Assembly: GCA_002839675.1 (NCBI GenBank)
Contig: PGYM01000004.1
Location: 124,001-188,000 of the forward strand
Reading direction: 5' to 3'
Length of the DNA stretch: 64,000 nucleotides
Origin: Methanomicrobiales archaeon HGW-Methanomicrobiales-1
GTDB taxonomy: Archaea > Halobacteriota > Methanomicrobia > Methanomicrobiales > Methanospirillaceae
The notes under the pieces are model-generated. The model searched no databases. It saw nothing but the letters and a program-made list of their open reading frames with translations, and was not told where the DNA came from. The first letter of the stretch is position 1, and each line of letters starts with the position of its first letter. The position numbers were made by a program, and so were the translations under genes. Below, piece after piece: positions 44,140 to 53,076 of this stretch.

Positions 44140-44919
44140 ATGAGAGCCCCCTTACCCAGCTCCGCAAGGGTTGTTGAATGCCTCAAATCACTTGGTTTGA
44201 CAAAATACGAGGCGTTGGTATATATTGCTCTTTTGAAAGTTGTGAGTGCGACTGCGAGTGAGATCCATGAAATATCCACCGTCCCGCGCGCATCCGTATA
44301 CCCGGTACTTGATCAACTCCAGGAGAAAAAACTCATATCTGTTGCCCGTTCAACCCCAAAACGGTTTGCTGCCCTCTCTCCTGAGGAAGGAGTGACAATA
44401 ATGATGAGCAGGATCGAACACGATGCTGCCGATGCCCGCGAAATCCTGTCAGCGATCCACCGTGAACGAATCGATCATGAACAGAGCAGCGAGGAGCTGA
44501 TATGGAATGTCTATGGTATCGAAAACATACAGAGGAAACTCACCGATATCGTCGCTGATGCCAGCCATACCATAAGGATAATCGCCCACCCCCAGATCAT
44601 TTCACCGGAAATTAAAAAGATACTTGAGGATAAGGCAGAACATTCAGATATTGAGATTGTCACCCACCAGTGGGAGGGTAGCCATACGGGAAAAGTGCGG
44701 GTCTATGTCAAGAAGCACCCGGAAATGCCGCAGGAACTTGACCGTGTGAAGGATATGATGGCCGGGGGTATCTGCATTGTCGATAACCGGCGCGTACTGG
44801 TCATCCTGGGGACCGGGAAGGAGGATGCCGTCGCACTCTTCTCAGAAGCAGACGGGTTTGTCCGGTTCTTCTCACGGTATTACAACCTGATCGCGGACTG
44901 GGCAAAAAAGCCGGAATAA
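44140..44919 (+). CDS. TrmB-family transcriptional regulator
   Basis: The 259-residue protein has the TrmB winged helix (ARVVECLKSLGLTKYEALVYIALL... HEISTVPRASVYPVLDQLQEKKLI) at 8-85 and a C-terminal effector domain (VYGIENIQRKLTDIVADASHTIRIIAHP), the phospholipase-D-like TrmB ligand-binding module. A TATA box centred near 44112 predicts a nearly leaderless transcript. It is divergent from the surface protein, and the dyad between them is a probable binding site. Confidence 0.9.
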   Translation: MRAPLPSSARVVECLKSLGLTKYEALVYIALLKVVSATASEIHEISTVPRASVYPVLDQLQEKKLISVARSTPKRFAALSPEEGVTIMMSRIEHDAADAREILSAIHRERIDHEQSSEELIWNVYGIENIQRKLTDIVADASHTIRIIAHPQIISPEIKKILEDKAEHSDIEIVTHQWEGSHTGKVRVYVKKHPEMPQELDRVKDMMAGGICIVDNRRVLVILGTGKEDAVALFSEADGFVRFFSRYYNLIADWAKKPE

Positions 44920-44931
44920 GATAAAAAAAAG

Positions 44932-45696
44932 TTAAAAATCCCTGATCTCATCCATCTGCTGGATCTCCATGAGACCCTTCATTGCCTGTATCTGAACCCA
45001 GCGCCCCCCTTCCCGGATCGCTGCCATGGGATTGGTACCGCCAATGGCTGCAATCGCAACATACTGCGGGCTGACAGGTACACCCAGGAGCGACAGGTTG
45101 GGCATGCCCACTTCAAGGATCCCTGAATAACTGCTGCTCGAAAGTTCATCAAGCACATTGCCAACCAGGTGCTCTGATTCCATATGGAACTCCCGGATAT
45201 TTGCAAGAATGTTGCCACTCCCCCGCCGCATAACATTGGTTATGGACGTGGTCTTCTGGGAGATGAGTACCTGCAGGGGATCAATGGTGGTATGTTCGTA
45301 CAGGATGATATGGGTGAAGCGGATCGGGGTCCGGTTTTCAATTTCCACGACCCCGCCACCAATCGGGTTGATGGGGATACCCCGCCGGATAAGAAGCCCG
45401 TCAAACGTGATGCTGCACATCGTGCAGATGCCTGTACAGCCTTTGGGGATTACAAAATCCGCAACTTTTTCACCCGATGAAAAAAATTTGACCATGCCGC
45501 TGACACTGATACCGGTTTTGTTGGCATCCTTGAGAACAGAAATTGCATAATCAAGATCTTCGTTTTTTATCAACGAGAGATTGTATACAACTTTTCCATC
45601 TCCCGCAACCGGATCGAATGTTACCTGGATGGCAAAATCTTCGATATTATGGTTGACAAACTTCAGCGGGAGGTTCATTATACTAATCTCGGACAT
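44932..45696 (-). CDS. DUF128-only (NrpR-type) regulatory protein
   Basis: The 254-residue protein matches one DUF128 unit, the effector domain of the methanogen nitrogen-regulator NrpR, including KGCTGICTMCSITFDGLLIRRGIPINPIGGGVVEIENRTPIRFTHIILYEHTTIDPLQVLI and PEVGMPNLSLLG-like LEVGMPNLSLLGVP. NrpR proteins have a winged helix at the N-terminus; none is present here, which matches the separate NrpRII form that pairs with an HTH-bearing partner. 2-oxoglutarate sensing is inferred from the family. It shares a 42 bp intergenic region with the gene at 45739. Confidence 0.86.
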   Translation of the reverse strand: MSEISIMNLPLKFVNHNIEDFAIQVTFDPVAGDGKVVYNLSLIKNEDLDYAISVLKDANKTGISVSGMVKFFSSGEKVADFVIPKGCTGICTMCSITFDGLLIRRGIPINPIGGGVVEIENRTPIRFTHIILYEHTTIDPLQVLISQKTTSITNVMRRGSGNILANIREFHMESEHLVGNVLDELSSSSYSGILEVGMPNLSLLGVPVSPQYVAIAAIGGTNPMAAIREGGRWVQIQAMKGLMEIQQMDEIRDF

Positions 45697-45738
45697 TACA
45701 ATAGAAAAATTGTTCTATAAGAGTAAGGCAATTTATGT

Positions 45739-46701
45739 ATGATGGAACACGATATGCGGGAAAAAGCCAAGAATGCGATGCGACTCATTCTTGAAGCGGC
45801 ACGGTACGAGGTTGAAGAGGTTGATGACCCTCTCGACCTTTCAGCGGTTCGTGACAGCACCTGCCTGCTGGTGCTCTGTTCGAACGAGAAAGACCTGATC
45901 GGACAGTTCGATAAGACCAATTACAGCCTCATGATCGATGACCATGAGATGAGCTGCAAGAAACTGCTCTTCTCTCTCGATAAAGAGATCTCCACCGAGA
46001 ACTGCATCCAGTGGGGAATCGATGAATTTGTACGATATACCGGAGAGGCGGTTCTTGCCGATATCCTTGATCGTGAACTGGCACTTGATCTCACGCCGGG
46101 AAAATCTAAGAAAGCAGCAGTAATCGCAGCTGCTGCAGCCGCAGCCAAAGAAGAAGAGCCTTCGGGTATCACGATACCCCACCTCCCCATAAAGATCACC
46201 GAGCAGGCTGCGATCCGCACCGCCGGGGTACAGGGCGCGGCAAAACTGCGATTCATTCCTCATTTCCTGTTCCACTACACGAGCAGCGGAGAGCAGGTGT
46301 ACAAAGACCGCAGAATTCCTTTTGATGCAGATGGGTGGGGCGCAATCAACGCGATCAACGGGATAAAGATCGACATTGACGGCAAACTGGTTGAGGATAC
46401 CGAGATTCCCGGGGGGGCTGAAGTGTGCGATTCCCATATCCGCAAGGATGAAGCCTCCGAGCGTATCATCAACGAACTGATCGAACGGCTCACCCAGAAA
46501 GTCCGGATCAAGCAGGAGAAAGGCGATGCGATCTTCTATGAAGAGAAGATATTGAAACCCGACAGGAAAAATATCACCGTTGATTCCAAGCAGGTCTATA
46601 TCCCGGTCTGGCAGATTCGGGGCAAGAAGATTGTCGAAGTGAACGCATTCACCGGCGAACTGCTCTCAGAACCGATGGACGAAGGCTGCGAAGTCTTCTA
46701 A
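45739..46701 (+). CDS. Uncharacterised protein divergent from DUF128 gene
   Basis: The 320-residue soluble protein begins with MMEHDMREKAKNAMRLILEAARYEVEEV (a second ATG follows immediately), and a domain with CLLVLCSNEKDLIGQFDKTNYSLM, then an Ala-rich linker (KKAAVIAAAAAAAKEEE, about 130-147), then a larger domain ending VYIPVWQIRGKKIVEVNAFTGELLSEPMDEG. The first domain has an endonuclease-like or DUF-type pattern that I cannot name. The long Ala run is a clear linker. Its position opposite the DUF128 gene suggests co-regulation. Confidence 0.78.
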   Translation: MMEHDMREKAKNAMRLILEAARYEVEEVDDPLDLSAVRDSTCLLVLCSNEKDLIGQFDKTNYSLMIDDHEMSCKKLLFSLDKEISTENCIQWGIDEFVRYTGEAVLADILDRELALDLTPGKSKKAAVIAAAAAAAKEEEPSGITIPHLPIKITEQAAIRTAGVQGAAKLRFIPHFLFHYTSSGEQVYKDRRIPFDADGWGAINAINGIKIDIDGKLVEDTEIPGGAEVCDSHIRKDEASERIINELIERLTQKVRIKQEKGDAIFYEEKILKPDRKNITVDSKQVYIPVWQIRGKKIVEVNAFTGELLSEPMDEGCEVF

Positions 46702-46765
46702 TCAGGAACCGGGGCGGGTCTCATAAGCGGAGATCCCGTTTCTTAAAAACCCAGATTTTTCTCTT

Positions 46766-48118
46766 ATGACAGACAGAAATCCCATGATCGTTGTTCTTGG
46801 GGGCGGCCCTGCGGGCAGGATTGCATCAATCCGGCTCGCATCCGCAGGAAAAGAGGTCCGGCTTATCGAGGGCGGGGGTATCGGGGGACAATGTCTCCAT
46901 TTTGGCTGTATGCCGGTCTGTGCCCTGAATGACGTGGCCCGGACGGTTCACTCTATCCAAAAATTCCAGCATCTCGGCGTGATGGATTCTTCTCCCGGGG
47001 TTAATTTTCCCAGGATGCTTGAGGAGATGCACGCAATCCAGGCAAAGATCGCGTCTGTACTTGATGAGGAGACAAAATCTGCCGGTGTGGATATTATCTA
47101 CGGGAAGACCGGCCGGCTTGAGGGAAAAGCAGTTTTTCTGGATGATGAGAAGATCGAGGCGGATACGATAATCGCTGCTACGGGATCCCGTCCCCGGATT
47201 CCGGCAATTCCGGGCATTGATCTGCCGAAAGTATACACCCCTCACACCCTGTTTACAATAAAGAAGATCCCAGAGAGACTCTCAATCATCGGAGGGGGTG
47301 TGATGGCTGCCGAATTTGCGTATATTTTTAGCACATTCGGCAGTAAGGTAACTCTCCTGTGCAGGAGCACACTTTTGAAAGAGATCGATACTCACCTCCG
47401 TGCACTGGCAGTAAAAGACCTTTCATCGGTAGATATACAGGAAAATACTCAGGTTCAGTCAATAAACGAGAGATCCGGTGCAAAAACTCTCACACTGGCA
47501 ACTGGGGGAAAGACCACCACGCTTGAAACTGATGCCGTACTGATCGCTGCAGGACTCGTACCTCGTTCTGAGATGCTCAATGGCATCAATAAAGGACCGG
47601 TTGGTGAAATCATCGTTGATGAGCGCATGCGCACCAGTGTTCCGGACGTGTATGCCTGCGGGGATGTGATCGGTCCTCCCTACCTGACACCGGTTGCCCG
47701 GCACCAGGGGATTGTAGCCGCGGACAACATTCTCGGGATTCCCCGAACCATGGACTACCGGTTCATCCCGCAATCGATCAACCTTTCGCAGGAACTGGCA
47801 TTTTGCAGCTCGGTTACTGAGAACACGGCATCACTGGCAATCCCGGGGCCGGCCGGGCCGGGCACATTCTGGTCAGTCCCTTCGGGCGACACCGGCCTTG
47901 CAAAGATATTTGTCAACCGCAAGGATGGTGCGATCGATGGCGTTTGTGCCGCGGGTCCGGGCGGGGGCCTTATTGCGGGATATATGGCATTTCTCATGAG
48001 CCGCCATTTTTCCGTCCACGACTTTGAGGATTTCATTGAAGTCCACCCTTCCACTGACGGGGTATATGGGCTTGCAAAATATGCTTCAGGAAAACTCAAA
48101 ACGCGGAAAGGCGAATAA
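46766..48118 (+). CDS. Pyridine nucleotide-disulfide oxidoreductase
   Basis: The 450-residue flavoprotein has FAD motif VVLGGGPAGRIAS, the redox disulfide GQCLHFGC (C43, C48) followed by a third Cys (C52), NAD motif LSIIGGGVMAAEFAYIFSTFG and the FAD-site GDVIGPPYLTPVARHQG. The C-terminal dimer motif reads HPSTDG, with the conserved His but Asp in place of Glu. It is of the dihydrolipoamide dehydrogenase type. Without a 2-oxoacid dehydrogenase nearby, its disulfide substrate (lipoamide, thiol, mercuric or CoA-type) cannot be told. Confidence 0.9.
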   Translation: MTDRNPMIVVLGGGPAGRIASIRLASAGKEVRLIEGGGIGGQCLHFGCMPVCALNDVARTVHSIQKFQHLGVMDSSPGVNFPRMLEEMHAIQAKIASVLDEETKSAGVDIIYGKTGRLEGKAVFLDDEKIEADTIIAATGSRPRIPAIPGIDLPKVYTPHTLFTIKKIPERLSIIGGGVMAAEFAYIFSTFGSKVTLLCRSTLLKEIDTHLRALAVKDLSSVDIQENTQVQSINERSGAKTLTLATGGKTTTLETDAVLIAAGLVPRSEMLNGINKGPVGEIIVDERMRTSVPDVYACGDVIGPPYLTPVARHQGIVAADNILGIPRTMDYRFIPQSINLSQELAFCSSVTENTASLAIPGPAGPGTFWSVPSGDTGLAKIFVNRKDGAIDGVCAAGPGGGLIAGYMAFLMSRHFSVHDFEDFIEVHPSTDGVYGLAKYASGKLKTRKGE

Positions 48119-48276
48119 CCAAGACTTCTTTTAACTTCCCTGTTTTCCGATCAGAAGTTATCAGAGTTAGAAAATAATTCGTTTTTTTTAAGAGATAAAT
48201 GTAAAAAAGGTATTATTACCACCGGAACCGCATATTTACGATACACGAGTATCCTACTCACCGTGGTGCTTTCAAG

Positions 48277-49818
48277 ATGACCGGTCCCCTCGAAAATGTT
48301 CCATTTGAAATAACAAGGCTCGATAAAATAACCTCACTTAAGGAGAAAGGGATAACGATCTTTCCTCCCGCGTTCGACCGTAAGGATACCATTTCTGAGA
48401 TTAAGACCCGGTACGCTGACATAACGCACGACAAGAGTGCAGAGTGTGTCACGACCGCAGGAAGGATCTACATTGTCAGGAACCATGGCAAGACCATCTT
48501 TGCCGACCTCGGGGATGAAGCAGGCAAGATCCAGCTCTACATCCGTAAGAATGATCTCGGAGAAGAGCAGTTCGAGCTCTTCAACCAGTATATCGAGCGG
48601 GGCGATATCATCGGGGTCACCGGCCATGTATTCCGGACCAAACTCGGCGAGATCACCATCTGGGTGGATACTTTTACCCTGCTGTGCAAAGCGGTCTGCT
48701 CGCTTCCCGAGAAGTTCCACGGACTCACGGATGTGGAGAAACGTTACCGCCAGCGGTACGTAGATCTCATCACCAATGAGGAAAGCCGCCAGACATTCCG
48801 TGACCGGAGCCGGATTGTTGCCCTGATCCGCCGGTTCCTTGATGACAACGGATTTTTAGAGTTCGAGACCCCGATCCTCCAACCGGTGTATGGGGGAGCC
48901 AATGCCCGACCGTTCACCACCTACCACCACTTCCTCGACCAGAAACTCTTCCTGCGGATAGCTCCCGAGCTCTACCTTAAGCGTCTCGTAGTGGGAGGAT
49001 TCGAAAAAGTCTTTGAGATCGCCCGTAACTTCCGGAACGAGGGTGTGGACACCAACCACAACCCGGAATTCACCATGGTGGAGATCTACTGGGTGTACCA
49101 CGATTTCAATGATATGATGGGCTTTACCGAAGATATTGTCTCTTCGATCGTAAACGCAGTTCACGGGAAATTCGAGATACCCTATGGCGATACCCCCCTG
49201 AATTTTGCCAAACCCTGGAAGAAACTCTCCATGGCAGACGCAGTAAAGGAGTATGCCGGCATCGATATCTTTGCCCACAGTGTTGATGAGCTCCGCTCAA
49301 TGGCACTGCAAAACAAACTGCCGGACTCCGGAAAGCCACAGTCCCAGCGGGAATTCCTCGTCTACTTCTTTGAAGGGCTTGTTGAGGAGAAACTCATGCA
49401 GCCCACGTTTGTTTATGACTTCCCGGTGGAGAACTCCCCGCTGGCAAAACGCCACCGCACCAAAGAAGGATTCACCGAGCGGTTCGAGCTCTTTATTCAC
49501 GGGATGGAAGTGGCAAACGGGTTCTCGGAGCTCAATGATCCTGTCGACCAGAAGGCACGGTTCGAGGCGCAGGACGAGAAACGGAGAATGGGCGATGTTG
49601 AAGCCCAGATGATCGATTACGATTTCATTAATGCTCTCGGGTACGGCATGCCACCGACGGGCGGTGTCGGAATCGGCATCGACCGGCTTGTCATGTTGCT
49701 GACCAATAATAATTCCATCAAGGAAGTGATCCTCTTCCCCTCGATGAAGACTATTCAGCCGGGCGATGAGAAAACAGAAGACGAGGCCAGGGAAGCAATA
49801 CCGGAGCCCGGGAACTAA
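48277..49818 (+). CDS. lysS: Lysyl-tRNA synthetase, class II
   Basis: The 513-residue enzyme is a class II LysRS: an OB-fold anticodon domain (about 55-150), motif 1 (FLDDNGFLEFETPILQP), motif 2 (FEIARNFRNEGVDTNHNPEFTMVEIY) and motif 3 (GVGIGIDRLVMLL). Many archaea have only the unrelated class I LysRS; the class II form here may have been acquired from bacteria. The start at 48277 gives the family length. It is monocistronic, with its own promoter area. Confidence 0.96.
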   Translation: MTGPLENVPFEITRLDKITSLKEKGITIFPPAFDRKDTISEIKTRYADITHDKSAECVTTAGRIYIVRNHGKTIFADLGDEAGKIQLYIRKNDLGEEQFELFNQYIERGDIIGVTGHVFRTKLGEITIWVDTFTLLCKAVCSLPEKFHGLTDVEKRYRQRYVDLITNEESRQTFRDRSRIVALIRRFLDDNGFLEFETPILQPVYGGANARPFTTYHHFLDQKLFLRIAPELYLKRLVVGGFEKVFEIARNFRNEGVDTNHNPEFTMVEIYWVYHDFNDMMGFTEDIVSSIVNAVHGKFEIPYGDTPLNFAKPWKKLSMADAVKEYAGIDIFAHSVDELRSMALQNKLPDSGKPQSQREFLVYFFEGLVEEKLMQPTFVYDFPVENSPLAKRHRTKEGFTERFELFIHGMEVANGFSELNDPVDQKARFEAQDEKRRMGDVEAQMIDYDFINALGYGMPPTGGVGIGIDRLVMLLTNNNSIKEVILFPSMKTIQPGDEKTEDEAREAIPEPGN

Positions 49819-50036
49819 GATTCCCGGAGGATTCTTTTTTATCTCGTTTAACGCTCTTTTCGAAAATCTGCAGGATATTGCGTCAATACCATTTGGACTG
49901 CCGGTTTCCTGCGAGTTGTATTCTCCTGATGCCCGTTCTCCTTATGGGAGTAATGGACACGACAATTGCCTGAGGAAGAGGGGACAATTAACAAAAATGT
50001 GACAAAATAAAAAAGACGGGGATTAAGATCCCAATC
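49819..50036. other. Intergenic region
   Basis: These 218 bp after LysRS hold T-runs for termination and a very short frame at 49929-49973 whose translation MPVLLMGVMDTTIA resembles the start of a DHA2-type transporter. No other feature was recognised apart from the hairpin next to the microprotein gene. Confidence 0.4.
50008..50034 (-). terminator. Hairpin plus T-run after the microprotein gene
   Basis: Read on the minus strand, GGGAT-CTTA-ATCCC forms a short hairpin just after the stop codon at 50037, followed by CGTC and a run of six T. This placement supports a transcribed gene at 50037-50132. Confidence 0.45.
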
Positions 50037-50132
50037 TTACACTTTTTTCACATCTACCTTCCAGTAATCGGGCAGGAACAGGTCGCAGGCACTGGCAATA
50101 AGGGAGAAATCTTTTTTGAACGGCCTGCCCAT
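50037..50132 (-). CDS. Probable 31-residue microprotein
   Basis: The ATG at 50132 opens a 31-codon frame, MGRPFKKDFSLIASACDLFL followed by PDYWKVDVKKV. Codon use (G/C-rich third positions) is like the neighbours, and a hairpin with a T-run directly follows the stop. No ribosome binding site is seen, so it may be leaderless. It is amphipathic with an aromatic centre. Function unknown. Confidence 0.45.
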   Translation of the reverse strand: MGRPFKKDFSLIASACDLFLPDYWKVDVKKV

Positions 50133-50209
50133 AACAAACAATCAGAAAAAATGGCATGTCACAAGGCCAGGAAAATCCCTGTCAAATCACCCCACCCGGT
50201 GTTTCTACT

Positions 50210-51715
50210 ATGATGGAACCGAAAGAGACCTTAAGTGAGGACGATGTAACAAAAGGGCTCTCTTATGTATTGAGGGACGGACTCGCCACACAGGCCATGG
50301 TCACGTTGACCAGTGGGATCTTCCTTGTTGCATTCGGTCTCCAGCTGGGCGCTTCCAATACAGTAATCGGTCTGCTTGCGGCAATCCCCCCGCTTGCCGA
50401 GCTGATCCAGATGCCTGCCATCTCCATTGTGGAAAGGGTCCGCAACCGGCGGCTGATCTGTGTTGGTGCTTCGATTGTCGCACGGCTCTTCTGGCTTGTC
50501 ATTGCCTTTATCCCATTCCTCTTTGGCCCGGCTGCCGCTGTACCGGTCCTGATTCTGTCACTCATCCTGTACGGGTGCGTTTCTGCCATCTCTCATTGCA
50601 GCTGGAATTCCTGGATGCGCGACTTAGTGCCACAGGAGATCCTGGGCAGCTTCTTCTCCCGTAGAATGTCCCTGTCTCTTGCTCTTGGGATTGTACTGTC
50701 ACTTGGTGCCAGTTTTCTTATCGATTTCATTGAGAAGAATCCGGCTTATCCCCCGGGCACAGCCTACTCGGTCATCTTCCTTGGGGGCTTTGTCGCCGGT
50801 CTCATGGGGATCTGGTATATGTCACGGATCCCTGAACCTCTGATGACAGAGACTCAAAAAGTCCCGCTCCTTGATCAGGTCCGGTCAACATTCCACGATA
50901 TAAACTTCTCCCGGCTGATCGCATTTTTAGGAGCATGGAACTTTGCGGTCAACCTTGCCGCTCCGTTTTTTACGGTCTACCTGCTGGTCATGCTCAACTT
51001 CGATATCTCGATTGTCATTGCATTTGCCATTCTCAGCCAGCTATCCAGTGTGCTTTCCTATGGCATGTGGGGCCGGATTGCGGACCGGTTCAGCAACAAA
51101 TCTGTCCTGCGGGTCTCAGGACCCCTCTTCATGATCTGCATCCTTGGCTGGACGTTTACTACCTTGCCTAACCGGCACCTGCTGACCATCCCGCTCCTGA
51201 TCATCCTGCATATCCTGATGGGTGTGTCAACAGCGGGAGTCACACTCGCATCGGCGAACATAGGGCTCAAACTTGCACCCCATGGAGGCGCAACCGCGTA
51301 CCTTGCCACGATCAACATTACCAACTCCCTCGCAGCCGGTATCGCACCGATCATAGGGGGGTTGTTTGTCGATTCGTTCAAAGCGACTGAACTCTCACTT
51401 ACCCTGAACTGGAAAAGTCCGGGGGCTGTTTTTGCCATCCAGACACTGGACTTCCAGTACTGGGATTTTTTCTTTGTCTTTGCGTTTCTGATTGGGATCT
51501 ACTCGATCCACCGGCTCGCTTATGTCAAAGAGGCCGGGGATGTAGAGGACCGGCTTGTTGTCAGGGAGATGATAGCGCAGGTCAGCCGTGAGATGCGCAA
51601 CCTGTCTACGGTCGGGGGGCTGCGGTACATGCTCAGGTTCCCGACGCTGGGAAGCTCTGAAACAGGAAAGGATGAAAAATGTGAACGGGATAACGAAGGC
51701 CCGGTGCAGAAATGA
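50210..51715 (+). CDS. MFS transporter
   Basis: The 501-residue protein (from the ATG at 50210; an ATG at 50156 adds 18 residues and cannot be excluded) has about twelve membrane helices in two halves, with a typical MFS motif-A-like loop RIADRFSNKSVL between helices and a central polar loop (RIPEPLMTETQKVPLLDQVRS). It resembles MFS exporters of the kind common in archaea but with a long cytoplasmic tail (about 440-501). Substrate unknown. Confidence 0.88.
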   Translation: MMEPKETLSEDDVTKGLSYVLRDGLATQAMVTLTSGIFLVAFGLQLGASNTVIGLLAAIPPLAELIQMPAISIVERVRNRRLICVGASIVARLFWLVIAFIPFLFGPAAAVPVLILSLILYGCVSAISHCSWNSWMRDLVPQEILGSFFSRRMSLSLALGIVLSLGASFLIDFIEKNPAYPPGTAYSVIFLGGFVAGLMGIWYMSRIPEPLMTETQKVPLLDQVRSTFHDINFSRLIAFLGAWNFAVNLAAPFFTVYLLVMLNFDISIVIAFAILSQLSSVLSYGMWGRIADRFSNKSVLRVSGPLFMICILGWTFTTLPNRHLLTIPLLIILHILMGVSTAGVTLASANIGLKLAPHGGATAYLATINITNSLAAGIAPIIGGLFVDSFKATELSLTLNWKSPGAVFAIQTLDFQYWDFFFVFAFLIGIYSIHRLAYVKEAGDVEDRLVVREMIAQVSREMRNLSTVGGLRYMLRFPTLGSSETGKDEKCERDNEGPVQK

Positions 51716-51784
51716 CCATCCATCTTCCGGGCAGGTCAGGGGGGCTAAATTCCCCACTAAAGTAAACTCCCCCTGAAATTTCGG

Positions 51785-52156
51785 CTATTCCTTATCGGGT
51801 ATCGGGATTCCTGGAACCCCGGTCTTTCCACCAGCCATCGAACATCCTTCGGGCACGTAATACCGCTTCCCGCCACTCAGGGCTTTTCCACAAAAGTCCC
51901 GGCAGGTGGCCGGACGGGTCTCATAGATTGCACAGCCCCACTTCTGTATGCCGGTGTCATCCGGCTCCTCTTTCTTCAGGTGCTGACAGGGAGAATCGGC
52001 AAGGAAATAGCCCCCTTCTTCTTTGAGTCCGCGCTCGCGCAGGTAATGCAACTGATGGGGTTTACATTGCCAGACAAGGATTATGGGGAGCCAGCGACAG
52101 CACTCACCGCAGTGGTTGCAGGTGCCGGTTGCCGTAACGGATTGGGAAGGTTTCAT
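51785..52156 (-). CDS. YkgJ-family cysteine-cluster protein
   Basis: The 123-residue protein has the YkgJ/Fe-S cluster signature: TCNHCGECCRWLPI (C-x2-C-x2-CC) near 13-20, then C57 in DSPCQHL, GCAIYETRPATCRDF and a later Cys. Eight or so cysteines probably bind zinc or an Fe-S cluster. The function of the family is unknown. It lies between MFS and RlmH genes, on the same strand as RlmH, 43 bp downstream of it. Confidence 0.88.
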   Translation of the reverse strand: MKPSQSVTATGTCNHCGECCRWLPIILVWQCKPHQLHYLRERGLKEEGGYFLADSPCQHLKKEEPDDTGIQKWGCAIYETRPATCRDFCGKALSGGKRYYVPEGCSMAGGKTGVPGIPIPDKE

Positions 52157-52199
52157 TATAGTACCTCAGTGTACCGGAATGAACAAATTTCCGTATGGG

Positions 52200-52679
52200 T
52201 TATTTGTGATACGGCTCACCCCGGAGTATCCGGAATGCCCGGTATACCTGCTCGACAAGAAGGAGCCGGGCCAAGGGATGGGTAAAAGTCATTTTTGAGA
52301 GGGAGAGGCGAAGGCTGCTCCGAACGAGTACTGCCGGGGACAGCCCGAGATCTCCCCCGATTACAAAGGCCAGCTGATTCTGCCCGGACAGTTCCCATTC
52401 GCGGAACGAAGTGGCCAGCTCCTCGCTCGACCAGCTCTGCCCCTTCACGTCAAGTGCGATAACAAAGGAGCCTTCAGGGATAGCAGCAAGAATTCGCTCC
52501 CCTTCCTTTACCTTTGCAGCAGACTCAATCGCCGGTGACGCAGACAGAGGACGTTTCTCCTCTGTAATCTCGACAATCTGCACCTTTGCGTACGGGCGCA
52601 GGCGTTTCTCATACTCGGCAATACCCTCCTGCAGGTATTTTTCCTTGATCTTTCCCACCGCTATAATCCGGATCTGCAT
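52200..52679 (-). CDS. rlmH: 23S rRNA pseudouridine-1915 N3-methyltransferase RlmH
   Basis: The 159-residue SPOUT-class enzyme methylates m3-pseudouridine in helix 69 of 23S rRNA. It starts MQIRIIAVGKIKEKYLQEGIAEYEKRL and has the SPOUT knot with FVIGGDLGLSPAVL and the ending TFTHPLARLLLVEQVYRAFRILRGEPYHK. Length and motifs are typical. Its presence in some archaea is known. The YkgJ-family gene follows. Confidence 0.95.
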   Translation of the reverse strand: MQIRIIAVGKIKEKYLQEGIAEYEKRLRPYAKVQIVEITEEKRPLSASPAIESAAKVKEGERILAAIPEGSFVIALDVKGQSWSSEELATSFREWELSGQNQLAFVIGGDLGLSPAVLVRSSLRLSLSKMTFTHPLARLLLVEQVYRAFRILRGEPYHK

Positions 52680-52760
52680 GGTTTACCCTGCGAGATAGTT
52701 AAACATTTGAACATATGACAGGCTAAAAGAATAAAAGGAGAACGGGTGGAAGAAAGTTAC

Positions 52761-53075
52761 CTATGGATTACTCTTGGACTCTTTTGTTTCAATTTTCTGG
52801 TGCGATAGCACATCGATAAGCACTTCTTTCATCATATTTTTCATGAGTTCCCGGCCCTCATCTGATGACATGTAGTCCTTGAACAGCTCCTTAAACTGTC
52901 CCATATCGTGGTGATTATCGACGAAGCTTAATAAAGCTTGCGTGATGCAGTCAGAGACCGTAGAGAACTTCTTTTCATCATATACGAGTTTATTGACCTT
53001 CTCGTAGATATTAGGGGGCATTTTATAGGATATTGCCACACGTTCCCCGCGGGTCGCCGGTATCTTCTCTGCCAT
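52761..53075 (-). CDS. Ribbon-helix-helix DNA-binding protein
   Basis: The 104-residue protein has a ribbon-helix-helix N-terminus (ERVAISYKMPPNIYEKVNKLVYDEKKFSTVSDCITQALLSFVDNH, CopG-like: one beta strand then two helices) and a C-terminal helix with a Lys/Met-rich region. Such proteins bind DNA as dimers and are often autoregulators. A dyad CCCTA/TAGGG lies immediately before the ATG. Its target is unknown. No toxin partner is adjacent. Confidence 0.82.
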   Translation of the reverse strand: MAEKIPATRGERVAISYKMPPNIYEKVNKLVYDEKKFSTVSDCITQALLSFVDNHHDMGQFKELFKDYMSSDEGRELMKNMMKEVLIDVLSHQKIETKESKSNP

Positions 53076-53076
53076 T

